The notes under the pieces: generated by a model
Databases searched by the model: none
What the model saw: the letters and a program-made list of their open reading frames with translations, nothing else
Told to the model about the DNA's origin: nothing
In this document: in pieces, positions 8,501-15,530 of the stretch
How positions within the stretch are numbered: position 1 is the first letter of the stretch
How the letters are laid out: the number at the start of each line of letters is the position of its first letter
Assembly: GCA_022845955.1 (NCBI GenBank)
Contig: AP025576.1
Coordinates: 372,001-436,000, forward strand
DNA length: 64,000 nucleotides
Source of the DNA: Lachnospiraceae bacterium
GTDB taxonomy: Bacteria; Bacillota; Clostridia; Lachnospirales; Lachnospiraceae
Reading direction: 5' to 3'
Program-made: the position numbers and the translations under genes

Positions 8501-10170
8501 TGATTGTGGACTATGCCGAGGCCGTGGACGATACGCAAAAGGTGATGGCCCTTGTCAATGAGCTTTGCGAACAGGGCTATGAAATGCAGCATGGCGAGGT
8601 GGACAGCTTTGTAAAAAGCCGGATAGACAGTGAAATCGCTGTGGCAAACGCCGAGCGCCAGATCACCCTTGACCCGGCAGCGGAGCCGGTTGTTACGATT
8701 CTTTGGAGTGAAAGCCCTCACCTGAAAGACGGCCAGCAAATGCCGCTGCATGAGGCCGAGGCCGTTTTTAAGTCACTGGACGAGGCCCAGCGCCATGACC
8801 GGGAACAGCCGGGCTATACGGGCCATTGGTACGATAAAACCAAGTTCCGCATTGATTTTACCATGCAGGGCCAGCCGGACAGCTACGAGGGGCGGCAGGA
8901 TTTTGGCGATGGGGACGGTTCCCTGATTGAACATATCCAAGGGTATCACGAATACTATGCGCAGGATGAAGGCTGGAAAAACCATGTGCTGCACCATGAG
9001 GGGCCGGAAGCATGGGAGGCGGACAAGGCCCAGCGGGATATGCTGCTGCATACCTTTGTCCCATATCTCAAACAGCACTGCAATCTTTCCCGTATGGAGC
9101 AGGAGGCACAGCGCCTTTTACACTCCGGCGATCCCCTGTTGCCAGAGCAGACCGCCTATTTGACTGCCCTGATGAACTATGTAACAAAGTGCCGTCCGCT
9201 TCTCAATCAGGGAGAAGCTTTACCGGAGCCGCCGCAGCTTTCCGACTTTGATAAGAGCTTACAGGATTACAGGGAGCAGGTACAGGCCGAGGTCGCGCAG
9301 GAGGCCAAGGCGGCCGGTTTGACAGTGGAGGAATATATTGCTTCTGGCTCCGATGCCCCGGCGCAGCCAAACTTTTCCATCTACCAAGTGCCGCGCGGCC
9401 CGGAAGGGCGCAACTTCCGCTACCGTTCCTATGAGGGCTTGCAGGCAGACGGGCTTTCCGTGGACAGGAAGAATTACCGGCTTGTCTACACAGCTCCGTT
9501 GGATAAGAACCCCTCTCTGGACGAGATTTACCATCGGTTCAACATGGAACATCCCGCCGATTACAAGGGACGTTCCCTCTCTCTGGGGGATATTGTGGTG
9601 TTCCGGCAAGACGGAAAACAGACTGCCTACTATGTGGATCGTATCGGTTATCGGGAGGTGCCGGAATTTTTCGAGGAGCAGGGACAGCAGCTTACCCCCG
9701 ACAAACTGGAAACGGGCGAACCCGTTAAAACGCCGAGGGGGACGTTCTATGTAACCGCCATGAGCCGGGAACAGATGGAGGCCGCCGGGTATGGATTCCA
9801 CCACCAGTCGGAGGACGGCAGGTATCTTATCATGGCAAACGGCACAAGGGCCTTTGCCATCTCTGCCCGGCAGGAAAGCCATATCAAGACGGCGGAAATG
9901 TCCACCGAGCAAAACGAAACCATGATTGACGGCATTTTGAACAATGCTCCATCCATGGGAGAACTGGAAGCAAGGGCCAAAGCCGGGGAGCCGGTTTCCC
10001 TTTTGGATGTGGCCGAGGCAGCCAAGGCGGAGGCGAAAAAGCCCAAGCAGCCGCGCAGGACGGCGCAGAAACAGAAAAAGCCGTCCATCCGGGCGCAGCT
10101 TGCCGCCGCTAAGGAGGAACAGAAAAAGAAGCCCCCAAAGAGGGAGCAATCAAAGGAATTGGAGGTATGA
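5521..10170 (+). CDS. Giant multidomain ICE protein (ArdA-like, ArdC/zincin, YodL, DUF4316)
   Basis: 1549 residues, AGGAGG upstream. An N-terminal region (1-215) of unknown type is followed by a linker. A domain beginning near residue 249 (VFSIFLDNRAEA ... GYWLSLPTT) resembles ArdA-type antirestriction proteins (my inference). Next is an ArdC-type ssDNA-binding domain (about 480-600, with SFNNTLLIAMQGG and YNKWRD), then a zincin helix HEIAH with His685, Glu686 and His689. Large-polyvalent-protein-type segments follow, then a YodL domain (from about 1286) and a DUF4316 domain (about 1400-1465), ending in a Lys-rich tail. Related proteins in Tn1549-like ICEs are thought to protect or prepare incoming single-stranded DNA. 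An internal AAAGGAGG six bases before an in-frame GTG at 6265 suggests a second start. Confidence 0.85.
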   Translation: MSYSSYDHDNLEPANIMRIERRMYFESGKADLSEVVKLPLAEILSLRAESAAAEQEIFDRLKTQAAAWEEQAGRTLFLDKALEYARTLPVTHTSNQWEAQGDFLRVRSNAVYKMTYSISENTRYDSTAKKSVPYSWTLRWSIYTNAPGSYRQARIAGQDRKVFASREELDKYLNGRIKAHQHLFTEISPVIPKKYADYFKVNGLLLPGYTIEGEAPQQAAELPQQTTGAGKEQPEPSAAIQPPERRKLVNEVFSIFLDNRAEAQTDRPHGYWLSLPTTAEQVQEALKEIHITADNQQDLFIDGFSTQEGQPLELSEDLIQSASVDELNFLAVQLQKLDDVERLQLNAVMHSPEKFQTIGQIIDYTENTDCFVLIEAKDNRTLGEHYLNHSGLMVVPDEWKPAIDTERLGRFIAKEEKGTFTEFGYLLRTGEEWQRIHEGQPVPEEYRVMAYPAPEALHEEPSAQPESEVQAPQPVTPILLNSQNSADRMKEITDRLETGIQELFESERYKAYLTSMAKFHSYSFNNTLLIAMQGGQLVAGYNKWRDDFHRNVKKGEKAIKILAPAPFKAKKEVPRLDAQGKPVTGKDGKPVTEVQEIQVPAFKIVSVFDVSQTEGEPLPSIGTEELTGSVEQYEDFFKVLEQASPVPMAFEDIPGGSHGYYHLMEKRIAIQEGMSELQTLKTAIHEIAHAKLHAIDPEAPAMEQTDRPDSRTREVQAESVAYAVCQHYGLDTSDYSFGYVAGWSSGKELKELKASLETIRATAHELITTIDSRLAELQKERQAQQEQPQAAEQTNPDGVFSKLPPKQQQAMTEEVRATLQMLIDTDLKSTGEVSQGSKEAAQAQGFTIAGDGTLEQAEAPQEAAYRLESGDYLYIQTSETGYDYTLYGPEYKELDGGQLDNPDLSLEEAGKEILAIHELPAGTMELLTGDRMDDFLEAAEQANAIPQPQAWNGIDGLLNGKPFMPKASPKERANALIDLAEKDGQRLGNGERRLIVDYAEAVDDTQKVMALVNELCEQGYEMQHGEVDSFVKSRIDSEIAVANAERQITLDPAAEPVVTILWSESPHLKDGQQMPLHEAEAVFKSLDEAQRHDREQPGYTGHWYDKTKFRIDFTMQGQPDSYEGRQDFGDGDGSLIEHIQGYHEYYAQDEGWKNHVLHHEGPEAWEADKAQRDMLLHTFVPYLKQHCNLSRMEQEAQRLLHSGDPLLPEQTAYLTALMNYVTKCRPLLNQGEALPEPPQLSDFDKSLQDYREQVQAEVAQEAKAAGLTVEEYIASGSDAPAQPNFSIYQVPRGPEGRNFRYRSYEGLQADGLSVDRKNYRLVYTAPLDKNPSLDEIYHRFNMEHPADYKGRSLSLGDIVVFRQDGKQTAYYVDRIGYREVPEFFEEQGQQLTPDKLETGEPVKTPRGTFYVTAMSREQMEAAGYGFHHQSEDGRYLIMANGTRAFAISARQESHIKTAEMSTEQNETMIDGILNNAPSMGELEARAKAGEPVSLLDVAEAAKAEAKKPKQPRRTAQKQKKPSIRAQLAAAKEEQKKKPPKREQSKELEV

Positions 10171-10173
10171 GAA

Positions 10174-10374
10174 ATGTATTTCACCGTAGAAGAAGAAAAC
10201 CTGATCTGTCTGTATCACAAGAGCGACCGCCGCAGGACGGCGGAAAATCTCCGGGCAGCCCTGCTGGATATGGAGGCAGCCATCCGGGTGCTGGCCTGCC
10301 AGACCGTCGATAAGCTGGACGCCATGAGCGACGCCGATTTCGAGGCCCAGCAGTTCCATTTCACAGACGAATAA
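10174..10374 (+). CDS. Transposon-transfer assisting protein (TTRAP family)
   Basis: 66 residues. The MYFTVEEENLICLY opening and the closing segment DAMSDADFEAQQFHF are typical of the TTRAP family, small acidic proteins encoded after the ArdC/YodL gene in Tn1549-type ICEs. GGAGG lies nine bases upstream, overlapping the end of the preceding gene, so the two are coupled. A strong terminator follows, marking the end of the conserved ICE block before the cargo region. The molecular function is not established. Confidence 0.8.
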   Translation: MYFTVEEENLICLYHKSDRRRTAENLRAALLDMEAAIRVLACQTVDKLDAMSDADFEAQQFHFTDE

Positions 10375-10385
10375 CCCAAGCAGGC

Positions 10386-10434
10386 AAAAGCGCCGGGCGT
10401 GGGGGCTATATGGCCCTTGCGTCCGGCGCTTTTT
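10386..10434 (+). terminator. Strong Rho-independent terminator
   Basis: AAAGCGCCGGGCG pairs with CGTCCGGCGCTTT and is followed by TTTTCATTTT. It ends the transfer operon after the TTRAP gene. Confidence 0.85.
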
Positions 10435-10487
10435 CATTTTCTGTTTGTCGGAATATGTATCAATCTGAATGGAGCGAAGTTCTGTTT

Positions 10488-10856
10488 TTACTCCTCCAAT
10501 CCACGCTCTATTTTACTCTCTTTTCCTATGGCAAGCAATCGGTAAATGGTCAAAGGAATATACCATAGAGCAACCACCAGACGCCAAGTCAGGATGACCC
10601 CGCCGATCAGGCCGCCTATTATAAAATTCACAGCAATAATACCAACCGAACCGCCTAAGTCATATCCATGGGGAACCAGCCAGACAAACATTCTCCGAAT
10701 CCCAAAGGGAATCCCGCAACAGAGCCAGACATAAAAATATTCCGTTTCGCCGTTTTTGGTAAAGACAGACTTGAAGATCAAAAACAGAAACAGTGCGATT
10801 ACCAAGGTCAAAACTGTATGTTTCAAAAAATCTTTCCAAATCTCTCCGCGTGTCAT
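10488..10856 (-). CDS. Small membrane protein, 122 aa (DUF6050-like)
   Basis: Three hydrophobic segments: TVLTLVIALFLFLIF near the N-terminus, a Gly-rich middle pair around GIIAVNFIIGGLIGGVIL, and ALWYIPLTIYRLL near the C-terminus. It resembles the DUF6050 family of ICE cargo proteins; that assignment is from memory and moderate. It is encoded opposite to the transfer genes and leads a run of minus-strand cargo genes (10.5-12.8 kb). No catalytic motif. Function unknown. Confidence 0.65.
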   Translation of the reverse strand: MTRGEIWKDFLKHTVLTLVIALFLFLIFKSVFTKNGETEYFYVWLCCGIPFGIRRMFVWLVPHGYDLGGSVGIIAVNFIIGGLIGGVILTWRLVVALWYIPLTIYRLLAIGKESKIERGLEE

Positions 10857-10936
10857 CCTATTCCTCCCTCATGCGTTTAAGATAATATCAAGTAAGTATC
10901 TTTATTGTTTGCTTGTCCTTTTTATTTTTGAGGACA

Positions 10937-11185
10937 TCACATGTGTTGTTTGATATATCTATACACAGTAACGGCCATAAACAGTAACAGAACCACTCCA
11001 ATGACTATCAACAGAGGATGCTGATGCATCATTCCTAAATAAACAAACAAGCCGACTAAACCGCTACAAAGCCCAATCAGAACGAATCCGGCGATGATTC
11101 GTAGTATCATAGGAACCTTTTTACTGCCAATTAGCTCCAGTGTCCCCTCCACAATCAAATCCAAAATCTCAGATATAATTTCCAT
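10937..11185 (-). CDS. Small membrane protein, 82 aa
   Basis: A short amphipathic start (MEIISEILDLIVEGTLELI) is followed by two transmembrane helices (IIAGFVLIGLCSGLVGLFVYL and LLIVIGVVLLLFMAVTVY) and a basic end. This layout is shared by several small Firmicute membrane proteins of unknown role. The ATG at 11185 is preferred because the MEII opening is usual for the group, though its ribosome binding site is weak. A GTG 12 codons upstream (11221) is the alternative. Confidence 0.55.
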   Translation of the reverse strand: MEIISEILDLIVEGTLELIGSKKVPMILRIIAGFVLIGLCSGLVGLFVYLGMMHQHPLLIVIGVVLLLFMAVTVYRYIKQHM

Positions 11186-11260
11186 CGTATTCTCATTATA
11201 ATCTTTCAACAACCGTAACACAAATCTCTGTAAATCCTCATTTTGAATCGGCGGTTCCGC

Positions 11261-11899
11261 TTACCGTGCTTTCTCCGCCAGGAGACAAATCCAGTGTTGT
11301 TTCCGATTTACATGTGCGGCTATCTGGGAAAAGCCTGCATCTTTTAAGTATTGTGTCAACCGCTCCTGCGTAAAAATACGCATTCCATCGATGATACCAG
11401 CCCATTTTTCGTCTTTTGTGTTCCTACCATCCGATTCATTCACAATCATAAATGTGCCACCCGGTTTCAGTACCCGCCAGACTTCTTGAAAGCTCTCCAC
11501 TGGCCCCGGCCAGAAATAGACCGTTTCAAAGGCAGTGATTACATCAAATGTCGCTGCTTCAAAGGGGAGACGAGATACATCCCCCTGCACAACGTTACAT
11601 CTCCCAATCTGTACCTCATGCCGGTTGAACTGCTTTGTTTTATCACAAGCGACCTTGGAATAGTCCAGCGCTGTGACCGTTGCAGCCGGAAACCGCTTTA
11701 AAAGCGCTGCGGTATTGCGTCCTCCACCACATCCGAAATCTGCGACCATGGAATGCGCCGCCACCGGTATATCTGGAAAATAGGAAAGTCCCCAATCGGA
11801 AACAGCGGCATGCCCTTGATTCATACCGTTGACCATCAATTTCCCCATCCAACCGTCCGGCTTTCTGGTGTTGTTAAAAAACTGTTTGAAAATCCCCAT
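11261..11899 (-). CDS. Class I SAM-dependent methyltransferase
   Basis: 212 residues from the ATG with AAGGA upstream; an earlier in-frame start would add 11. Rossmann methyltransferase motifs are clear: motif I VADFGCGGGRNTAAL, the acidic end of strand 2 in TALDYS, motif II around GDVSRLPFEAATFDVI, and motif III in VWRVLKPGGTFMIVNE. This is the Methyltransf_11 type acting on a small molecule rather than DNA or rRNA. The substrate cannot be told from sequence. It lies last in a minus-strand cargo run, downstream of the membrane protein whose promoter carries a GTTAG-N6-CTAAC site. Confidence 0.85.
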   Translation of the reverse strand: MGIFKQFFNNTRKPDGWMGKLMVNGMNQGHAAVSDWGLSYFPDIPVAAHSMVADFGCGGGRNTAALLKRFPAATVTALDYSKVACDKTKQFNRHEVQIGRCNVVQGDVSRLPFEAATFDVITAFETVYFWPGPVESFQEVWRVLKPGGTFMIVNESDGRNTKDEKWAGIIDGMRIFTQERLTQYLKDAGFSQIAAHVNRKQHWICLLAEKAR

Positions 11900-11965
11900 G
11901 GAATCACCGATCCTTTCTTCTTGTATTACCACGAGTTCCGTGCTGTTTGAATTTCACCCTGATTT

Positions 11966-12496
11966 CTAAATAAACAAAACCGGGTCAAGCATTATAAACA
12001 CGCCTGCGATAATAAATAACGTTATATAAATATATTTTGCTTTTCGGGAGATATCGGATATCCATATTGCTCCAATATTTCCTAAACTAAAAGCCAGCCA
12101 TGCTATGTCACTTTGCATTGGAAACAAACGCAGACCGAATAAATTGCAGCTCAACAAGATGGCACTTAAAATAAGAACAACATCAAATATGATTTTCAAT
12201 ATATTCTTCCGCTTCAAAGCGTCTTGATTGCTTTTACGAAATCCCGGTCGAATTAAGAAATAGACTGCAATTTCCAGGAGAATCAATGTAACAAGACTAT
12301 ACCACCAAGGATATGATACATAATATCCAATGATCTGATCTGCTCCCCCGACAATAAGGGCAACACCTCCATAGCCAAATGCACCGTAAATTCTAAGGCC
12401 CTCTTTATCTTCCTTGCTTTTACGAAAGAGTGAGTAACTCAGCCCAAATAGCCCTATACCAAAAAATATCAAAAGAAGATTTAACCATAGGAGCAA
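11966..12496 (-). CDS. Hypothetical five-helix membrane protein, 176 aa
   Basis: Hydrophobic segments at about residues 4-22, 40-58, 64-86, 103-122 and 128-172 (the last probably two helices) are joined by short basic loops such as RKSKEDKE and RKSNQDALKRKN. No family recognised. GAGGAGG lies upstream of the start, and a perfect inverted repeat matching the proposed TetR-type operator sits 24-39 bases before the ATG. This links it to the regulon that includes the ABC exporter and the ECF importer. A role in the same transport or stress response is inferred, not seen. Confidence 0.65.
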   Translation of the reverse strand: MLLWLNLLLIFFGIGLFGLSYSLFRKSKEDKEGLRIYGAFGYGGVALIVGGADQIIGYYVSYPWWYSLVTLILLEIAVYFLIRPGFRKSNQDALKRKNILKIIFDVVLILSAILLSCNLFGLRLFPMQSDIAWLAFSLGNIGAIWISDISRKAKYIYITLFIIAGVFIMLDPVLFI

Positions 12497-12519
12497 TCTC
12501 TATCCGCCTCCTCTTTTTT

Positions 12520-12535
12520 GTTAGTTTCAACTAAC
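12520..12535. promoter_or_regulatory. Proposed operator site 1, GTTAG-N6-CTAAC
   Basis: GTTAGTTTCAACTAAC, a perfect inverted repeat with the same 5-6-5 layout as the sites at 13653-13668 and 24843-24858. It lies just upstream of the ribosome binding site of the minus-strand gene starting at 12496. A run of A rather than T follows on the minus strand, so it is not a terminator. Confidence 0.6.
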
Positions 12536-12586
12536 TGAAATATGTACTTTGCCTGCTGGATCAATGGAACTTACCCACTATCAAAA

Positions 12587-12778
12587 TCAAAGCCAATTAA
12601 ATGGATTAAGCATCTCTCCAAGAAACTCTATGAAGCAATTCCAAAACGTTTCTTTAAATGTTTTCCTGGTGTTTTCCCGCCCTTTCCTGCTTGCTATCCA
12701 TGCCCGTATTGATGCAAGCAGCATCACGATAGCAAGATATAGCAGCAATACAAGAACCGCTATTTGCAAAATTCCCAT
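12587..12778 (-). CDS. Small single-pass membrane protein, 63 aa
   Basis: MGILQIAVLVLLLYLAIVML forms one N-terminal transmembrane helix. A basic cytoplasmic segment follows (RAWIASRKGRENTRKTFKE), then an aromatic, partly amphipathic end (FWNCFIEFLGEMLNPFNWL). AAAAGGA lies ten bases before the chosen ATG. It is encoded back to back with the TetR gene, sharing the intergenic promoter region 12779-12964. No known family; a small regulatory membrane peptide is possible. Confidence 0.5.
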   Translation of the reverse strand: MGILQIAVLVLLLYLAIVMLLASIRAWIASRKGRENTRKTFKETFWNCFIEFLGEMLNPFNWL

Positions 12779-12894
12779 ATGTAAAGTTCCTTTTAATGCC
12801 CTGATTCGCATTCGTTTTTTCTATTGTACCACAATTCCAAGGGGATGGAAACATATTCTTTGTATGCAGATTTAAAATATATCTAAAAAACGAA

Positions 12895-12948
12895 TTGACA
12901 AATTCATAAATTTTCCGTATTATATAACAGTAATATATAACATTGTTA
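12895..12948 (+). promoter_or_regulatory. TetR gene promoter with small palindrome
   Basis: TTGACA (12895-12900), 17-base spacer, TATTAT (12918-12923): a near-consensus vegetative promoter for the TetR gene at 12965. Just downstream, TAACATTGTTA (12938-12948) is a short palindrome that could bind an autoregulator, but it differs from the GTTAG-N6-CTAAC sites. Confidence 0.7.
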
Positions 12949-12964
12949 CAACAAGGATGAAGTA

Positions 12965-13582
12965 ATGAACAAAAAGGAACAGACAACCTTAAACCGAATA
13001 TTTTCAGCCGCATTACAGGAATTTCTTGAAAAAGGCTATCAGTCCGCTTCGCTGCGGAATATCGTCAAGATGGCAGGTGTGACAACCGGCGCGTTTTATG
13101 GCTACTATAAAAGCAAGGAAGAATTATTTGAAGCACTGGTAGGAAAACATTACAACTTTTTATTGGATCGCTTTTGCAAGGCGCAAAAAGAATTTGCAGA
13201 AACATCCCCGGAGGAACAGCCGGACAAGCTTACCTCCACTTCCGGCGAGTGTATGTATGAGATGCTTCTATACGCTTACGATCATCTGAATGAATGTAAG
13301 CTTATTCTTTGCAAATCGGAAGGAACTCGTTTTTCAAGGCTGATTGATGAAATGGTGGAGATCGAAACAAAAGGGACGCATGATTATTTGAAGGTGCTTG
13401 AAAATCTGGGCAGGCCGTCACCGCACATTGATGAACGGCTGGAACATATCTTAATTACGGGAATGTTCAACACCTTTTTTGAGCTGATTATACACGAAAT
13501 GCCACTGGAAGAAGCAAAACACTATTTGGAAGCAATGAGAACCTTTTATACTGCTGGATGGATGAAGCTTATGGGGCAATAA
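12965..13582 (+). CDS. TetR/AcrR family transcriptional regulator
   Basis: 205 residues. The N-terminal HTH has the typical order: helix 1 with RIFSAALQEFLEKGY, then SASLRNIVKMAGVTTGAFYGYYKSKEEL, where VTTGAFYGYY is the recognition helix and turn. The C-terminal ligand-binding part (about 60-205) is all-helical with no named ligand. The gene has a near-consensus promoter and precedes the ABC exporter in the same orientation. Gut Firmicutes often keep a TetR gene next to an MptD-type ECF importer and a YbtPQ-like ABC pair (established as a recurrent neighbourhood in my recollection). It is therefore the best candidate for the protein binding the three GTTAG-N6-CTAAC sites. Confidence 0.9.
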   Translation: MNKKEQTTLNRIFSAALQEFLEKGYQSASLRNIVKMAGVTTGAFYGYYKSKEELFEALVGKHYNFLLDRFCKAQKEFAETSPEEQPDKLTSTSGECMYEMLLYAYDHLNECKLILCKSEGTRFSRLIDEMVEIETKGTHDYLKVLENLGRPSPHIDERLEHILITGMFNTFFELIIHEMPLEEAKHYLEAMRTFYTAGWMKLMGQ

Positions 13583-13614
13583 ACAAAGTCGATCCTACCT
13601 AGCATTCATACATA

Positions 13615-13636
13615 ATGGGAAGCACACGCTTTCCAT
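13615..13636 (+). terminator. Possible terminator of the TetR gene
   Basis: ATGGGAAGC and GCTTTCCAT flank ACAC, forming a nine-pair stem with one G-U pair. The following T tract is poor (TATATTT), so termination is uncertain. Confidence 0.35.
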
Positions 13637-13650
13637 TATATTTGGCGCAT

Positions 13651-13670
13651 TAGTTAGCTGCCGCTAACTA
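13651..13670. promoter_or_regulatory. Proposed operator site 2 in front of ABC exporter
   Basis: TAGTTAGCTGCCGCTAACTA, an inverted repeat with 8-base arms and a 4-base centre. It lies 85 bases upstream of the ABC exporter start and shares the TAGTTAG-N6-CTAACTA pattern exactly with 24841-24860. Confidence 0.7.
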
Positions 13671-13754
13671 TGTAAAACGCAAAGTACTACACAAGGATAT
13701 TCGAGGGAGGATCATTCCCTGCATATCATAAAAATTTATTAAGGAGGGTTTCTG

Positions 13755-15530
13755 ATGAAAAAACAGTCTAACTTATCCCAATTGATGGGGTATGCCGGGA
13801 GGCATAAAATATTGACCTATCTTTCCTGGGTGCTGTCTGCCATGAGTGCGCTGTTGGCGCTTGTGCCATTTTGGTATATATGGCGTATCATTCATGATGT
13901 ACTGAAAGTTGCCCCAGACTTCGCACGGGCGGAGAATATCACAAGATACGGCTGGTCTGCTGTATTGTCTGCGATTCTCTCGATTCTTGTCTACATAGCC
14001 GCTTTGATGTGTTCGCATATGAGCGCGTTCCGGGTTGCAGCTAATATCCGAAAAGAGCTTATGCAGCATATCACAGCCCTGCCGCTTGGTATAACGGAAA
14101 AGTATGGAAGCGGAAAACTACGGAGGATTGTAAACAGTTCCAGTGCCGCTACGGAAACGTATCTGGCGCACAGGCTTCCCGACAAAGCGGGGGCAATTGC
14201 CACCCCCATAGGATTGATCTTTTTACTGCTTGGGTTCGATTGGAGGTTAGGTATTTTAAGCCTTATTCCCGTTGTGCTTGGTTTTCTAATTATGATGAAG
14301 ATGACCGGGAAAGATATGGTTGAGAGCATGGAACAGTACCAAAATGCACTTTCCGACATGTCGAATGAAGCCGTTGAATATGTCAGGGGCGTCCCCGTTG
14401 TAAAGACGTTCGGGCAGACAATCTTTTCTTTCAAACGCTTCAAAGGAACTATTGATAATTATGAAAAATGGGTGATCGCCTACACAAAGAGGCTCCGCCT
14501 TCCCATGATGTTCTATACAACTGCAATCAACGGCGTATTCGCTTTTCTGATTGCCGGTGGGATTCTCTTTACAAGGAATGGCGTAACAAATGAACTGCTA
14601 CTAAATCTGATCTTTTATATTGTGATTACTCCTGTCATCGGTACGACACTTACAAAAATCATGTTTATGAGCGAGGATGCAATGATTGTAAGGGACGCGC
14701 TCAATAGAATTGACGAAGTGATGAACGAAAAGCCGTTATCCGAAAGTCCAATGAAGCATGTACCAAATGACAACGGCGTGACATTGGAACACGTTAGTTA
14801 CAGCTATGACGGCAAGAAAAATGCCCTCAATGATGTGTCATTGCGGATTGAACCGGGGCAGACAATCGCCTTGGTAGGCGCTTCCGGCGGCGGCAAAACG
14901 ACCCTTGCGAATATCGTTACAAGGTTTTTTGATCCGCAAGAAGGACGCATACGGATAGGCAATATTGACATACGCGATATTCCAAAAGAAACGCTGATGA
15001 ATACGGTATCGTTTGTGTTTCAAAACAGCCGCCTTATCAAAGCCTCCATTTTGGAAAACGTGCGTATGGCAAAGCCTGACGCGACACGGGAGGAAATTAA
15101 CCAAGCCTTGCAAGCGGCACAGTGCATGGACATCATTGAAAAATTACCGAATGGCATCGATACGGTGGTCGGCACAAACGGCGTGTACCTGTCTGGCGGT
15201 GAACAGCAGCGAATCGCGATCGCCCGCGCTATTTTGAAAAACGCGCCTATTTTAATCCTTGATGAAGCGACCGCTTTTGCCGATCCCGACAATGAGGTGC
15301 GTATACAACAGGCTTTATCGGTTCTTTCAAAAGGGAAAACCGTGATTATGATTGCACACAGATTATCATCCATTACAGACGCGGACTGCATTTATGTGCT
15401 GCAAGACGGGGAGATTGCCGAAAGCGGCACGCATAGCGGACTGATACAGAAGAACGGAATCTTTACACGGATGTGGAAAAATTATTCCGAAGCAGCAGAA
15501 TGGAAGATTTCAAAGGAGGTAAGCGCATGA
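13755..15530 (+). CDS. ABC exporter half-transporter 1 (permease-ATPase fusion)
   Basis: 591 residues with AAGGAGG upstream. The N-terminal half (about 1-320) has six transmembrane helices of the type I exporter fold. The C-terminal ATPase shows Walker A GASGGGKTT, the signature LSGGEQQR, Walker B ILILDEATAFAD and the switch His in IAHRLSS. The catalytic Glu is present. It ends in a 4-base overlap (ATGA) with the second half-transporter, so the two probably form a heterodimer. The AFAD D-loop region is typical of the YbtP/YbtQ and IrtAB group, linked elsewhere to siderophores; the substrate here is not shown by sequence. Confidence 0.92.
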   Translation: MKKQSNLSQLMGYAGRHKILTYLSWVLSAMSALLALVPFWYIWRIIHDVLKVAPDFARAENITRYGWSAVLSAILSILVYIAALMCSHMSAFRVAANIRKELMQHITALPLGITEKYGSGKLRRIVNSSSAATETYLAHRLPDKAGAIATPIGLIFLLLGFDWRLGILSLIPVVLGFLIMMKMTGKDMVESMEQYQNALSDMSNEAVEYVRGVPVVKTFGQTIFSFKRFKGTIDNYEKWVIAYTKRLRLPMMFYTTAINGVFAFLIAGGILFTRNGVTNELLLNLIFYIVITPVIGTTLTKIMFMSEDAMIVRDALNRIDEVMNEKPLSESPMKHVPNDNGVTLEHVSYSYDGKKNALNDVSLRIEPGQTIALVGASGGGKTTLANIVTRFFDPQEGRIRIGNIDIRDIPKETLMNTVSFVFQNSRLIKASILENVRMAKPDATREEINQALQAAQCMDIIEKLPNGIDTVVGTNGVYLSGGEQQRIAIARAILKNAPILILDEATAFADPDNEVRIQQALSVLSKGKTVIMIAHRLSSITDADCIYVLQDGEIAESGTHSGLIQKNGIFTRMWKNYSEAAEWKISKEVSA